Source: a virus. From it: 64,000 bases of DNA. Below are positions 6,729-15,806 of this stretch, piece by piece. The DNA is taken from the IMG/VR virus record IMGVR_UViG_3300023184_000028, positions 1 to 64,000 of that record. One strand, given 5' to 3'. The notes beneath the pieces are model-generated. The model made no database searches, was not told the DNA's origin, and saw nothing but the letters and a program-made list of their open reading frames with translations. Each line of letters starts with the position of its first letter. The first letter of the stretch is position 1. The position numbers and the translations under genes are program-made.

Positions 6729-8735
6729 TGTTTTAGACACTAGCAATGTTTCACCGTCATCTGTTTTCAAGGTATATTTCATGTCCTCTTTAATATTACC
6801 TTTTAGAACTTCTTCTGAGATAAAATCTTCAACTTTATCCTGAATTGCTCTCTTTAATGGTCTTGCTCCATACATTTCATCAAATCCTACTTTGGATATC
6901 ATTTTTTGGATTGAGTCATCAAATTTTATGAAGTATTTCATACCATCCAATCTTTTCTTTAATTTATCCAATTCAATATTGACAATTTTATCAACATCTT
7001 CTTGTTTCAGGGAATTAAAGACAACAATATCATCAATACGATTTAAGAATTCCGGAGCAAAAAACTTTTTAAGTTCTTTATGTAATGTTTCTTTTCTTAA
7101 CTCTTCATTTGCAAATACATTATTGGCATTTGTAAAACCAATACCCATTCCAAAATCTTGCATTTTTTTAACACCAAGATTTGAGGTCATAATAATAATA
7201 CAATTCTTAAAATTAATTTTACGCCCCAACCCATCTGTCATATGTCCGTCATCTAACATTTGAAGTAATGTTGAGAAGATATCTTTATTTGCCTTTTCAA
7301 TTTCATCAAATAAAATTACGGAGTATGGTTTATTTTTAACTTGTTCTGTCAATTGTCCACCTTCATCATAACCAACATACCCTGGAGGAGCGCCAACCAA
7401 ACGAGATGCCGTATGTTTTTCTTGGTATTCGGACATATCAACTCTGATAAGATTATCCTCACTTCCAAAAACTTCTTTTGCCAACTGTTTTGCCAAGTAG
7501 GTTTTACCAACACCTGTGGAACCTAAGAAGATAAATGAACCAATAGGTCTTCCTGGGTCTTTAATACCCAAACGATTTCTTTTAATTGATTTTGCAATAC
7601 GACTAACGGCGTTTTCTTGACCAATAACTTTTTCATTGAGGGCTTTATCTAAATTAATCAAAGCTTTCGCACCATCCAAACTCAATTTATTTACAGGTAT
7701 TTTAGTCATATTTGATACAACTTCATAAATCAAATCAAGAGGTACTTCTCTTTTTTTAGTGGTTACATCATTCTCAAATTTCTTTTTCTCATCGTCAAGT
7801 TTCATTAGAATTTTTCGTTCTTTATCTCTTAACTCTGCCGCTTCCTCGTATTTTTGTTTTTTAACAACATCAATTTTTTGTTGCTTGATTTCTTGAGCTT
7901 TACCTTTTAATTCTTCAATTATTTCGGGTAATTTCATATCCACTTGACATCTTGCACCAACTTCGTCTAAAATATCAATTGCTTTATCTGGGAATTCTCT
8001 ATCAGTGATATATCTGTCAGCCAAATTAACACATGCAAGTAAACATTCGTCAGTAAATGAAACTTTATGGAAATTCTCGTATTTGTCTCTGATGTTTCTA
8101 AGGATATCTAACGTTTCTTCTTTTGTTGAACCATCAACAATTACTTTTTGGAATCTTCTCTCCAAGGCACCGTCTTTCTCAAAGTTTTTACGGTATTCAT
8201 CAAGGGTTGTTGCACCGATACATTGTATTTCTCCACGAGCAAGAGCGGGCTTAAATATATTTGAAGCATCTAAGGAACCCGAAGAATTACCTGCACCTAC
8301 GATGGTGTGGATTTCATCAATGAATATAATAATTTCAGGATTTGCCTGAAGTTCTTCAATAATGACTTTCATTCTTTCTTCAAACTGTCCTCTATATTTT
8401 GTCCCAGCAACTACAGATGTCATATCCAAAGATAATACTCGTTTATCTGCGAGATTTCTAGGACAATCACCATCATATATCTTCATTGCCAAACCTTCAG
8501 CAATTGCGGTCTTACCACAACCAGGCTCACCAATAATAATGGGATTATTCTTTTTTCTACGGGATAGAATCTGAGCAATACGAAGTATTTCTTTTTCTCT
8601 ACCAATAACAGGGTCAAGTTTACCTTCTTCAGCTAACTTAATTAGGTCTCTACTGAAATTATCTAATGCGGGAGTTTTTGAGTCATACGACTTTCTTGAG
8701 TCCTTCTGATTCTCATTATCCATTGATTCTATCAT
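6714..8735 (-). CDS. ClpC/ClpA-like AAA+ unfoldase lacking the N-domain
   Basis: 673 residues with two AAA+ modules. D1 has Walker A GEPGCGKT (69-76) and Walker B IIIFIDE (135-141). A ClpC-type middle region with a UVR-like stretch ([15 protein letters not shown], about 296-310) follows. D2 has GSTGVGKT (405-412) and VILFDEIE (473-480). An IGF tripeptide (532-534) sits where ClpP-binding loops lie, so it could dock on host ClpP. Bacterial ClpC is about 810-850 residues; here the N-terminal adaptor-binding domain is missing and the protein starts about 20 residues before the D1-proximal segment. It is divergent from the Hsp20 gene across a 190-bp region with palindromic repeats. Confidence 0.9.
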   Translation of the reverse strand: MIESMDNENQKDSRKSYDSKTPALDNFSRDLIKLAEEGKLDPVIGREKEILRIAQILSRRKKNNPIIIGEPGCGKTAIAEGLAMKIYDGDCPRNLADKRVLSLDMTSVVAGTKYRGQFEERMKVIIEELQANPEIIIFIDEIHTIVGAGNSSGSLDASNIFKPALARGEIQCIGATTLDEYRKNFEKDGALERRFQKVIVDGSTKEETLDILRNIRDKYENFHKVSFTDECLLACVNLADRYITDREFPDKAIDILDEVGARCQVDMKLPEIIEELKGKAQEIKQQKIDVVKKQKYEEAAELRDKERKILMKLDDEKKKFENDVTTKKREVPLDLIYEVVSNMTKIPVNKLSLDGAKALINLDKALNEKVIGQENAVSRIAKSIKRNRLGIKDPGRPIGSFIFLGSTGVGKTYLAKQLAKEVFGSEDNLIRVDMSEYQEKHTASRLVGAPPGYVGYDEGGQLTEQVKNKPYSVILFDEIEKANKDIFSTLLQMLDDGHMTDGLGRKINFKNCIIIMTSNLGVKKMQDFGMGIGFTNANNVFANEELRKETLHKELKKFFAPEFLNRIDDIVVFNSLKQEDVDKIVNIELDKLKKRLDGMKYFIKFDDSIQKMISKVGFDEMYGARPLKRAIQDKVEDFISEEVLKGNIKEDMKYTLKTDDGETLLVSKTKKGS

Positions 8736-8925
8736 AATTTTATAATTTACTTAAAATATACAAAAAACATTCTAAAAATACAACGTTTGACATGATGTCA
8801 TGATTAAATAGTTATCATATGACATATTGACATAATATATGTAATTTTAACAATATTTTTCCAATGGCACAAAATTAGTTGATTTGTTGGAAAATAAAAA
8901 ATAAATTTATTAAAAAAACAAAATT
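8736..8925. promoter_or_regulatory. divergent clp/hsp20 control region with TGACAT repeats
   Basis: This 190-bp gap holds an odd-length palindrome TGACATGATGTCA (8788-8800), a TCATATGA palindrome (8815-8822) and two more direct TGACAT copies (8820-8825, 8828-8833). It does not resemble the CIRCE/HrcA operator. Because it lies between two stress-type genes, an operator for shared control is plausible. I could not place the promoters confidently. Confidence 0.45.
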
Positions 8926-9315
8926 ATGTACAATTCAAGATTTGACAAATTAATGGACGGGATTTTTGAAGGTTTTGCATACCCAACCTACTCAACACAT
9001 TACAAGAGTATGGAAAACACGCAACCTTACGAAATAAACTACACAAAAGATGGTGCATACCTAATCTTTGAAGTTCCTGGATTTAATAAATCTAACCTGA
9101 AAGTTGAGATGGAAGACGGTACTCTATATGTAGATGGTACAAGAACCTACAAACGGGATGGTGAAGATATTAATAAATCCGTAAAACAAACTTTTAAGAT
9201 TGGTAGAGAATATGACCCATCAAATATTGAAGCGACAATAGAGGACGGAATTTTGAGTGTGTTCGTACACAGCTACAAAAAATCAGAAAAAAAGAAACGT
9301 ATCAGTTTGTTGTAA
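8926..9315 (+). CDS. small heat-shock protein, Hsp20/alpha-crystallin family
   Basis: 129 residues. The alpha-crystallin domain spans about 35-120 with the expected YEINYTKDGAYLIFEVPGF strands, the NLKVEMEDGTLYVDG turn and the NIEATIEDGILSVFV strand containing the conserved GIL triad. The C-terminal RISLL provides an I-x-L-like anchoring motif. It is an ATP-independent holdase that keeps unfolded proteins soluble; Hsp20 genes are also known in T4-like cyanophages. It is divergent from the Clp ATPase gene and followed by its own terminator. Confidence 0.92.
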   Translation: MYNSRFDKLMDGIFEGFAYPTYSTHYKSMENTQPYEINYTKDGAYLIFEVPGFNKSNLKVEMEDGTLYVDGTRTYKRDGEDINKSVKQTFKIGREYDPSNIEATIEDGILSVFVHSYKKSEKKKRISLL

Positions 9316-9320
9316 AAATT

Positions 9321-9347
9321 AAACCTCCTAAATGGAGGTTTTTTTTT
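9321..9347 (+). terminator. rho-independent terminator
   Basis: AAACCTCC (9321-9328), loop TAAAT, GGAGGTTT (9334-9341), then a long T-run. It ends the hsp20 transcript. Confidence 0.85.
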
Positions 9348-9354
9348 AATTGAT

Positions 9355-9363
9355 ATATTTATA
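9355..9363 (+). promoter_or_regulatory. putative late promoter ATATTTATA
   Basis: Located 12 nt before the ATG at 9376, between the hsp20 terminator and the first gene of the head module. Confidence 0.6.
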
Positions 9364-9375
9364 ATAAAATTATTT

Positions 9376-10212
9376 ATGAAAAATTTATTTAATGATATTT
9401 CAAAAGAAGAAAAACAACGTATCTTGGAAATGCATGGGATTAAAAAACCATTGATATTGGAACAGTCTTTAAGTATTGGAAATTTTCCTACGGGTAGTAG
9501 TCATAATCTTAAATTAAAAAATGACTCTTCAGGAAAAGTTTTTATATTAAAAATAAAAACAAATAATGGTAGAAGTTTATGGGGAGATTTATTTTTAAGA
9601 GGTACACAACTCTTTTCTGACGAAAATTTTTTTATTGAGGGAAACACTATTTGTACGTATTTAGGTGGAAATAGTTCCCGAAAAAAAGTTTTTGAACTTG
9701 TAACTAATGCGCCATCAAAACCAAAAACAAATAATCCTAAACCAACATCCGAATGTCCTCAAAGTGCTTCTGCTCAAAAAATATTTGGTGGAAGTAAAAT
9801 AAATTTATATCCTGACCAAAGTCAAACAACACCAAGCATATCACAAGTTTGTGTTACAGATATAATTGAAATTAAAAGTGACAAGTTAGACGCAAATTTC
9901 AATCAAGCGGAAAAAGGTTTTATTTTACCAACAAACATATCAACCGCATATAATAAAAGTGAAAAACTAAAACTATACTTTGTTTGTGGTTACGATTATT
10001 TAATAAATAATAATGAAAAACAAGTTGGGGAGGCTTTATCCGCATTGGTAGGAGAATACGATTCTTTTGAACATAAACTATATCAAGAAAATGTTACTGC
10101 GGAACTTAATAAACAATTTTGTTCAACAAGTAAAGGAGGTAAGTTCGTACCTAAAGTTAAAAATTCTAAATTTGCATCAACTGGAGGAGGAACGAACTCT
10201 GACGTTGCTTAA
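9376..10212 (+). CDS. hypothetical protein with a virion-type leader
   Basis: 278 residues, unrecognised overall. The N-terminus (NDISKEEKQRILEMHG, then LILEQ) looks like an amphipathic leader ending in LxE, similar to other proteins in this window. Residues 45-115 are beta-rich. A low-complexity Pro/Lys linker follows, then a second domain with scattered cysteines (SECPQSAS, SQVCVTD, YFVCGYD, KQFCSTS). The tail is Gly/Ser-rich. Its own promoter and a terminator on both sides make it a single-gene transcript. A packaged or structural protein is my best guess. Confidence 0.55.
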   Translation: MKNLFNDISKEEKQRILEMHGIKKPLILEQSLSIGNFPTGSSHNLKLKNDSSGKVFILKIKTNNGRSLWGDLFLRGTQLFSDENFFIEGNTICTYLGGNSSRKKVFELVTNAPSKPKTNNPKPTSECPQSASAQKIFGGSKINLYPDQSQTTPSISQVCVTDIIEIKSDKLDANFNQAEKGFILPTNISTAYNKSEKLKLYFVCGYDYLINNNEKQVGEALSALVGEYDSFEHKLYQENVTAELNKQFCSTSKGGKFVPKVKNSKFASTGGGTNSDVA

Positions 10213-10237
10213 TTGATATTAATATTTAAAATTATTA

Positions 10238-10264
10238 AACCCCTCCCTAAAAAAGAGGGGTTTT
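10238..10264 (+). terminator. rho-independent terminator
   Basis: AACCCCTC, a 9-nt A-rich loop, GAGGGGTT and a short T-run directly downstream of the preceding gene. Confidence 0.8.
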
Positions 10265-10267
10265 GTT

Positions 10268-10276
10268 ATATTTATT
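10268..10276 (+). promoter_or_regulatory. putative late promoter ATATTTATT
   Basis: Only 3 nt separate the motif from the GTG start at 10280, so the transcript would be leaderless if this is the -10 element. Confidence 0.5.
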
Positions 10277-10279
10277 AAC

Positions 10280-10582
10280 GTGAAACCATTTATTAAATAC
10301 ATTATACAACTTGATGCGGATAACGAATTACTTGACGATTATCGTAAACTTAGGTATTTGTTTCAAGGGTATGGGTGGTCTGAAAAAGATTTGGAAAAAC
10401 CCCCATATTACTCGCAGGATATGATGTTTTTGCACGGGGGATTTAATAACAAAAAGCATAAATTAATGAGAGAGTTAAAAACATTTTTTGGTGATATTGA
10501 CGTTTCTGAGGTTTCGGATTATCTTAAAGATAAGATGCAAGAAATAAACCAAGAAATACCTTTATACAACAAGGAGGATTAA
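10280..10582 (+). CDS. hypothetical protein
   Basis: 100 residues with a GTG start. An in-frame ATG occurs only after about 46 codons, and the first 45 residues look like folded protein, so GTG is preferred. The sequence is acidic with aromatic clusters (YLFQGYGW, PPYYSQDMMFLHGG) and ends in a charged helix. No known family. The next gene starts 1 nt after its stop, so the two are probably co-translated. Confidence 0.6.
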   Translation: MKPFIKYIIQLDADNELLDDYRKLRYLFQGYGWSEKDLEKPPYYSQDMMFLHGGFNNKKHKLMRELKTFFGDIDVSEVSDYLKDKMQEINQEIPLYNKED

Positions 10583-10583
10583 T

Positions 10584-10826
10584 ATGGCGGTAAAAAAAGA
10601 AACAATACAAGGAACTAAAATAATCAATGAAATTGATTCAAGTAATTTGGTAAAAACCGAATACGATGTTGAAACTAAAAAATTAGTTGCCGAATTTAAG
10701 AGCGGAGCGAAATACGAATACGACGAAGTCCCACACAATATCTACACTAAATTTAGAATGGCCGAATCTCAAGGTAAATTCTTTAATGCTGAAATCTCAA
10801 AAACATATAAATACAAAAAAGTCTGA
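10584..10826 (+). CDS. KTSC-domain protein
   Basis: 80 residues. The C-terminal half matches the short KTSC domain (often linked to lysyl-tRNA synthetase-related or phage proteins): IDSSNLVKTEYD, then KYEYDEVPHNIY, then the closing AESQGKFFNAEI and KTYKYKK. Here the final KTSC-type motif reads KTYKY. Such domains may bind RNA or proteins; no enzymatic activity is known. An AAGGAGG at 10571-10577 lies 7 nt before the ATG but is also the Lys-Glu codons of the upstream gene. Confidence 0.75.
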   Translation: MAVKKETIQGTKIINEIDSSNLVKTEYDVETKKLVAEFKSGAKYEYDEVPHNIYTKFRMAESQGKFFNAEISKTYKYKKV

Positions 10827-10834
10827 TATTTATA
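10826..10834 (+). promoter_or_regulatory. putative late promoter ATATTTATA
   Basis: Only 4 nt before the ATG at 10839. It is also just downstream of the KTSC gene's stop, so the following gene may be transcribed separately and nearly leaderless. Confidence 0.5.
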
Positions 10835-10838
10835 CTTA

Positions 10839-11597
10839 ATGGATAAAAGTACGGATATATTAAAAAGCTTTTCAGTTAGGCAAGAGTTGAATCCTAAAAT
10901 TTGGATAGACCCAAAAGGTAAAGAAACAAAAATAAAATCAGACATTAGAGAATCTCTATTAGAGATTGCATATCAATTTATTGATTTTCTAAAAGTAGAG
11001 GTTTTTGTTGAAGATATAGTAATGACAGGTTCATTATGTAATTATAATTGGTCGGAATATTCTGATGTTGATTTACACTTAATGATTGACTACTCTCAAT
11101 TTCCTGAAGAACAAGTTGAAGTTTATAAAGAGTTATTAAACATTAAAAAACTTTTATTTAATAATAACCACGACATTAAAATAAAAAATTATGATGTTGA
11201 ATTGTATTGTCAAGATTCAACCGAATCTCATTTTAGTAGTGGAATGTATTCAATTTTATTTGACGAGTGGTTAGAAAAACCAAAAAAAGAAACCGTTAAT
11301 ATAGACAAATTATCAATTAAAAATAAAGCCAAAGAGTGGATGAAAAATATTGATAATGTCATGAAACACGCATCACATGAAGATTTAGATGAAGCAAAAA
11401 ATATTTTAGATAAGTTTAAAGAGAAACTTAAAAAATATAGAACATCAGGATTAGAAAAAAATGGTGAGTATTCTAATGAAAATTTGGTGTTCAAATTTTT
11501 AAGAAGAAATGGTTATATTGAAAAATTATATGATTTTGAGAATAAATTGATGGATAAATCACTTTCATTGTCAGAACACCATATAACAAATGCATAA
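10839..11597 (+). CDS. nucleotidyltransferase-fold protein
   Basis: 252 residues. Residues about 62-85 carry the polymerase-beta-type signature: MTGSLCNYNWSEYSDVDLHL gives GS followed by D-x-D (SDVDLH). A later VELYCQD strand may supply the third carboxylate. This family is widespread in large marine phages as a predicted nucleotidyltransferase. Whether it adenylylates a protein, RNA or small molecule is unknown. The C-terminal third is helical and highly charged. It overlaps no structural gene but sits at the head of the capsid module. Confidence 0.7.
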   Translation: MDKSTDILKSFSVRQELNPKIWIDPKGKETKIKSDIRESLLEIAYQFIDFLKVEVFVEDIVMTGSLCNYNWSEYSDVDLHLMIDYSQFPEEQVEVYKELLNIKKLLFNNNHDIKIKNYDVELYCQDSTESHFSSGMYSILFDEWLEKPKKETVNIDKLSIKNKAKEWMKNIDNVMKHASHEDLDEAKNILDKFKEKLKKYRTSGLEKNGEYSNENLVFKFLRRNGYIEKLYDFENKLMDKSLSLSEHHITNA

Positions 11598-11603
11598 ACT
11601 GAT

Positions 11604-11612
11604 ATATTTATT
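11604..11612 (+). promoter_or_regulatory. putative late promoter ATATTTATT
   Basis: Located 13 nt before the ATG at 11626. It supports that ATG rather than the in-frame ATG at 11590, which lies upstream of the motif. Confidence 0.55.
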
Positions 11613-11625
11613 AAGAAAAAACATT

Positions 11626-11811
11626 ATGGCAACAACATATTCAGCAGGGACATTTGTATCTTACATATGTCAAGAATGCGTTACAGGTGGCAGTATTGTA
11701 TCTACTAAAGCATTAGATACACCACATCCGTCATATACTAATGGAGTTGGTGACGTTGTCGTGCAATTACAAATGGTAACTCTTGGAGGACCAAATGGGT
11801 TGAACAGTTAA
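11626..11811 (+). CDS. small hypothetical protein
   Basis: 61 residues from the ATG at 11626, starting MATTYSAGTF. An ATG 36 nt upstream is in frame, but it overlaps the previous gene and precedes the promoter motif, so I reject it. The protein is rich in Thr, Gly and Val with two cysteines (ICQEC) and looks beta-structured, as small head-decoration or fibre proteins do. No family is recognised. It is followed by the acidic protein gene at 11839. Confidence 0.55.
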   Translation: MATTYSAGTFVSYICQECVTGGSIVSTKALDTPHPSYTNGVGDVVVQLQMVTLGGPNGLNS

Positions 11812-11838
11812 ATAAAAAAAAAATTAAATAGAAATAAA

Positions 11839-13218
11839 ATGGCAGATTTACAACCACTTGGAAGTGAAAAATTAACAGGGATGGATAAAATAAATAGAAT
11901 TCTTGAAATCTCTAGATTTAAAGAAAATTCACCAAATTCTGTTAATGAAACATCAAGAAATGAATATAACTTAACTTTAGCCGATGGTAATGAATATCAG
12001 ATTGTTAGAGAGAAATCAGGATATATAATTAAAAAAACAATATCGGAAGGAACAAGTGATTATATTGAACCTATGAAAAATAGGAAATATTACCCGTCAT
12101 ATTCTCAAGCATTAAAAAGATTAAATTTGATGGCTAAAGAAACTAACACTCTTTATGAAAATAAAGAAGGTACTTCACTATTTTCAGAACAAAAGAAATT
12201 TGTTTTGAAAAATCCAAACGCTGAAAAAAAAAGTCCTGATTTAGGTTCGGATATTGAAAACGTACCTCCTCCAGCACCTGCACCCGCACCCGCAGAACCA
12301 ATGGGTGCAACACCTCCACCTTCCGATATGGGCGGAGCAGATATGCCACCACCACCTCCATCAGGAGAAGAAGGAATGGGAGATGAAACAGCTCCACTTC
12401 CTGACGACATGGGAGGAGAAGGAATGGATGATATGGGTGATGAACACGAAGAAGGTGGTGTAACATTCAAAAGTATACAAAAACTTACGGGGAAATTAGG
12501 TCAAAAATTAAGAACATTAAATTCTGACGAAGAAAATAAAATGTCTTCAAAAGATGTTAAATATGTTATTAATTCTATTTTATCTGCACTAGATATAAAC
12601 TCTTTGGATGACAATGATAAAGAAGAAATTATTTCTAAATTTGACGAAGTAGGTGATGAAGATATGGGTGATGAAGATATGGATGGTGAAGATATGCCGG
12701 AACCTCCTCCATCAGATGATGACATGGGACAAGAAGAAGATATGGATGGTGAAATGAAAGAAGAAGATAACTTATGGAGTGATTTTGCCAAAACAGGATT
12801 AGTTAATACTATGTCAGATATGGCTGTAAATACAATGTCAGACCATGCAAAAATGGGTGAGTTCGGAGAAGAATACGGAGACGACGATAATTCTCATATT
12901 CATAGAATCGCTAATGAATTATTTGTTGAAAATAAAGTTGAAAATATTTTGACAAAATATTTTACACTCACAGAAGGTGAGAAAAAATTTAATGATAAAG
13001 TTAATAAAGAAAGAAAAATAGTTAAAACAATAACTAAAAAAGAAATCACAAAAGAAATTTCACGACTTTCTGAAAATGTTATTCAAGAAATTAGTTCTAG
13101 AAAATTTTTAAAAGAAAACCAAAGTGCTAAATTTGTTGGTAAAACAAATAAAAAGAATTTAGTATTTGAACTTGGAAATAAACAGTATAAAGTTTCAACT
13201 ACGGGAGATATCATATGA
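11839..13218 (+). CDS. Pro-rich and acidic low-complexity protein, probably structural
   Basis: 459 residues. The N-terminal part (1-110) is folded, with MDKINRILEISRF and a beta-rich LADGNEYQIVREKSGY stretch. Residues about 140-330 alternate Pro/Ala-rich runs with acidic Met/Gly/Asp repeats. The C-terminus (about 345-459) is a basic helical region with a final VFELGNKQYKVST strand. The composition and position in the head gene block suggest an internal or scaffold-related protein; no named family fits. Its stop overlaps the next start by 4 nt. Long minus-strand frames over the low-complexity part are artefacts. Confidence 0.6.
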   Translation: MADLQPLGSEKLTGMDKINRILEISRFKENSPNSVNETSRNEYNLTLADGNEYQIVREKSGYIIKKTISEGTSDYIEPMKNRKYYPSYSQALKRLNLMAKETNTLYENKEGTSLFSEQKKFVLKNPNAEKKSPDLGSDIENVPPPAPAPAPAEPMGATPPPSDMGGADMPPPPPSGEEGMGDETAPLPDDMGGEGMDDMGDEHEEGGVTFKSIQKLTGKLGQKLRTLNSDEENKMSSKDVKYVINSILSALDINSLDDNDKEEIISKFDEVGDEDMGDEDMDGEDMPEPPPSDDDMGQEEDMDGEMKEEDNLWSDFAKTGLVNTMSDMAVNTMSDHAKMGEFGEEYGDDDNSHIHRIANELFVENKVENILTKYFTLTEGEKKFNDKVNKERKIVKTITKKEITKEISRLSENVIQEISSRKFLKENQSAKFVGKTNKKNLVFELGNKQYKVSTTGDII

Positions 13219-13625
13219 GTTATTTAATTTATGTTAATGGTTTAGGACCAAACTATAAAGGAGATAACATGTATGAATTTATATTTTCCGATGAAATAAA
13301 AAATGTTTGGGATGATACGTGGGACGCGAAGCCCGCTAATGGTTATCCAAAACCACCAAGTTTAGAATTTATAAAGAAAGTCGGAGTATTGAAAGACACG
13401 TCAATTGAGTTTGATTTGATTCAAAATTCCGATTTTTTTAGTTTTACGGATAGTATGGATGATGTGATATCATTGTCTTGGGAAAAAGAAAATGAGGACA
13501 TTGATTTCACAATAACAAAAAGATTAGTATTTAGATTTGGAGAGACTGAAAAGTCAGTTAAAGATAAATTATATGAACGAGATGTCGTTCTTGAGTTTGA
13601 AAAAAAAGTAGTATATGAAAACTAA
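13215..13625 (+). CDS. hypothetical protein
   Basis: 136 residues, starting in the ATGA overlap with the previous gene. It begins MSYLIYVNGLGPNYKGDNMY and is rich in beta-type and acidic residues (IEFDLIQNSDFFSF, DIDFTITKRLVFRFG). There is no catalytic motif and no membrane segment. Both ends overlap neighbours, so it is almost certainly a genuine member of the head-module operon. A small neck or head-tail connector protein is possible but unproven. Confidence 0.6.
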   Translation: MSYLIYVNGLGPNYKGDNMYEFIFSDEIKNVWDDTWDAKPANGYPKPPSLEFIKKVGVLKDTSIEFDLIQNSDFFSFTDSMDDVISLSWEKENEDIDFTITKRLVFRFGETEKSVKDKLYERDVVLEFEKKVVYEN

Positions 13626-14520
13626 CAAATACGCAGATTTAGTTAAGTTTGGGTTTACCCCAAAAACATTGATGACCTTAAGCGAGTCAGATATAAGCAA
13701 ATTACACAGAAACTTAGTTGAGGGTAAAAAAGATGTTTGTCCAAAATGTGGTATGACAAACTGTAAGTGTAAACACAAAAAAACTGAAACTAAGGAACAA
13801 GCCGGAGGAGTCTCAATTACTACATTACCTGCACAACAACAAGTTAAAATGAGTTCTACTGTGGCTAAAACTCAAGGATATAATGCAGGAAATGTGGATG
13901 TTAGTATGGATAATGCAAATAATGTTGTTATTAAAAAACCTTTAGTTTCAGGAAAAGAAGAAGAAGGAAAAGAAGATAATAAAAAATCAAATCCTTGGGC
14001 AATATGTCATTCTCAAGTTGGTCCTAAAAAAAGTCGTAAGTTTGAAAGATGCGTAAGAGCTGTTAAAAAATCTATGCAAGAAAATAAAAATCCTTTTGAT
14101 GTGATTTTAGAAAATAAAATCTTATCTTTGGTGGAGAAACATCTTAATCCAAAAATGACAAAAGGAGAACTTATGAATTTATTAGGTAAAAAAATGGTTA
14201 GTGAAAGTGGTACTAAAGAGAAAGAAGCACCTGTAAAAGACCCAGGTACTAAAACTCCACCAAAACCAAAAACCAAAGACCCGTTTAAACCAGAACCGCA
14301 CAAACAACCAAATCCAAAGGCAAAAAAAGAAACTAAAGAGGCAGTAATGGATGCACCTGTTAAAGAACCAAAGGTTAATCCAGGTACTAAAACACCACCA
14401 AAACCAAAAACCAAAGACCCCTTTAAGCCTGAACCACACAAACAACCAAATCCAAAAGCTAAGAAAAAAATACCAAGTTGGTTAACATTTAATAATTTAG
14501 GAATCAAATTCAAAAAATAA
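13615..14520 (+). CDS. zinc-knuckle protein with a tandem Pro/Lys repeat
   Basis: 301 residues. A CPKCGMTNCKCKH cluster (about residues 42-54) can bind zinc. A second conserved block, NPWAICHSQVG to KFERCVRAVKKS (about 125-153), recurs in phages of this kind. The C-terminal 90 residues contain two nearly identical 30-residue Pro/Lys repeats, encoded by DNA copies at 14242-14329 and 14380-14469. The leader has two candidate processing sites (MTLSE, RNLVE). The basic composition suits DNA or scaffold contact inside the capsid. It overlaps the previous gene by 11 nt. Confidence 0.6.
   Translation: MKTNKYADLVKFGFTPKTLMTLSESDISKLHRNLVEGKKDVCPKCGMTNCKCKHKKTETKEQAGGVSITTLPAQQQVKMSSTVAKTQGYNAGNVDVSMDNANNVVIKKPLVSGKEEEGKEDNKKSNPWAICHSQVGPKKSRKFERCVRAVKKSMQENKNPFDVILENKILSLVEKHLNPKMTKGELMNLLGKKMVSESGTKEKEAPVKDPGTKTPPKPKTKDPFKPEPHKQPNPKAKKETKEAVMDAPVKEPKVNPGTKTPPKPKTKDPFKPEPHKQPNPKAKKKIPSWLTFNNLGIKFKK
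14242..14469 (+). repeat. two tandem-type coding repeats (about 88 bp, 138 bp apart)
   Basis: Copies at 14242-14329 and 14380-14469 both encode the PGTKTPPKPKTKDPFKPEP segment, with mostly synonymous differences. This indicates an old intragenic duplication under protein-level selection. Confidence 0.75.
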
Positions 14521-15788
14521 TGAAAAGTAAAAGAATTAAAGAACAAATTGATTACGGTGATTATCCTGAAAGGATGGACCCAAGTATACAAAGAAAATTA
14601 GAAAGAGGAGAAACTCCTTATTCTAAACATCCGGCAATGCCTGAAGGTGAAAAAAGTTTTGACCAAATTGTTGCTTCTAAAAGATTTAAGGATGTTGTAG
14701 ATAAGTTTGCAAGATATGCGGGTTCAAGAGACCAATTAAACCACCCTAACGCTTTCATGAATTTAATGAGAACTGCTATGGGTTTAATGGGTAATATTGG
14801 TCAGGTAGAACAAAGAAACAAACAATATTTAGAGAATCTTGCCGTTGACTTAGTAAAAAAAGAAATGGGCATACCTGAAGGTAAAATTAACTTTGAAGCT
14901 AGTTTAGTTCCTATGGGTGCAATACAAGCCGCTGAAGATATGCAAGGACAATCTGAGGAATTTTCTGATGAAGAAATTGAAGATGCATTTGGTGAACATG
15001 CCGAGGAATTAGAAGCCTTTGAAGATGCTTTTGAGAAGTTTGACATGGAGAAAGCGAAAAGAAGATTTATGAACTCTTTAATACAGGGAGCGTCTAAAAA
15101 AGGACACTACATGTTTGAATTAGTGAGAACTGAAATAGAAAGAATTAATCCCCAATTAATGAATTGGTATGGACTATCAATGGCTATTTTGGATTATCTA
15201 TATTGGATGTATCCTGAAGACATGGTTATGAGTGCTGCTGGTAGTGGTGCAGGTCAAGCAGGTCAAGAAGAAGTTGATTTAGAAACTGACCCTCCTACTG
15301 TAAGAGCTAAAGGTTCAAGTTTTCCAATCTTAGTTCATGAATTACTTAAAGGTGTTTACGATATTTTAGGTTCTCATGGTTTACCTGATGACCCAAAACA
15401 AGCTGAAATGGTTAGAGGTTCTGAAGATACATTACCTGCAGAAGTTTGGGATTTAAGATTAGGACCAATTTTTTGGGAGAAATTTTTAGCGTCATTCCCT
15501 GATGAGTTATTTGAGGAAGACCAAAAAATGATACAGAACTATCTTATTTCAAGATTTGCAATGTTAACTGCCGATGAATTTTTAAGTTTATCTAAAAAGA
15601 TTTTATCAGGTAGTCCTGAAGGTAGTAAGTACATTAAAAAAATGGTTGATGACATTGTTGCTGATTTAAGAAGTGATGAATATAATCAGGCAATGGGTGA
15701 TGAGGACGATGATGACGGAGGTGATGACGAGGATGATGATGGATTAGGCGATTTATTAGGTGGATTAGGAATTAGTAGACCTAAATAA
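14520..15788 (+). CDS. virion-module protein of unknown function preceding the terminase
   Basis: 422 residues. The N-terminal leader MKSKRIKEQIDYGDY is followed by a mainly helical, Met-rich body (FARYAGSRDQLNHPN, MRTAMGLMGNIGQVEQRN) and an acidic tail of Asp/Gly repeats ending LLGGLGISRPK. No catalytic motif is seen. It abuts the previous gene and is followed by a terminator, then by the large terminase gene. By position it could be a small-terminase substitute or a head-completion protein, but I see no helix-turn-helix to support the first idea. Confidence 0.55.
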   Translation: MKSKRIKEQIDYGDYPERMDPSIQRKLERGETPYSKHPAMPEGEKSFDQIVASKRFKDVVDKFARYAGSRDQLNHPNAFMNLMRTAMGLMGNIGQVEQRNKQYLENLAVDLVKKEMGIPEGKINFEASLVPMGAIQAAEDMQGQSEEFSDEEIEDAFGEHAEELEAFEDAFEKFDMEKAKRRFMNSLIQGASKKGHYMFELVRTEIERINPQLMNWYGLSMAILDYLYWMYPEDMVMSAAGSGAGQAGQEEVDLETDPPTVRAKGSSFPILVHELLKGVYDILGSHGLPDDPKQAEMVRGSEDTLPAEVWDLRLGPIFWEKFLASFPDELFEEDQKMIQNYLISRFAMLTADEFLSLSKKILSGSPEGSKYIKKMVDDIVADLRSDEYNQAMGDEDDDDGGDDEDDDGLGDLLGGLGISRPK

Positions 15789-15806
15789 ACGAATTATAAA
15801 TAATAA

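Noticed and set aside
8736-8925. CIRCE-type heat-shock operator
   Set aside because: The sequence lacks TTAGCACTC-N9-GAGTGCTAA; the TGACAT repeats are different.
10571-10577. AAGGAGG that looks like a strong Shine-Dalgarno before 10584
   Set aside because: It is also the Lys-Glu coding sequence of the upstream gene's end. No other gene in the window has a comparable site, so I do not infer Shine-Dalgarno use.
12153-12470. Long minus-strand open frames opposite the Pro-rich protein
   Set aside because: Composition is only the reverse of the low-complexity codons in the real gene; no start context, promoter or domain. The same applies to frames opposite 14182-14591 and 22230-23129.
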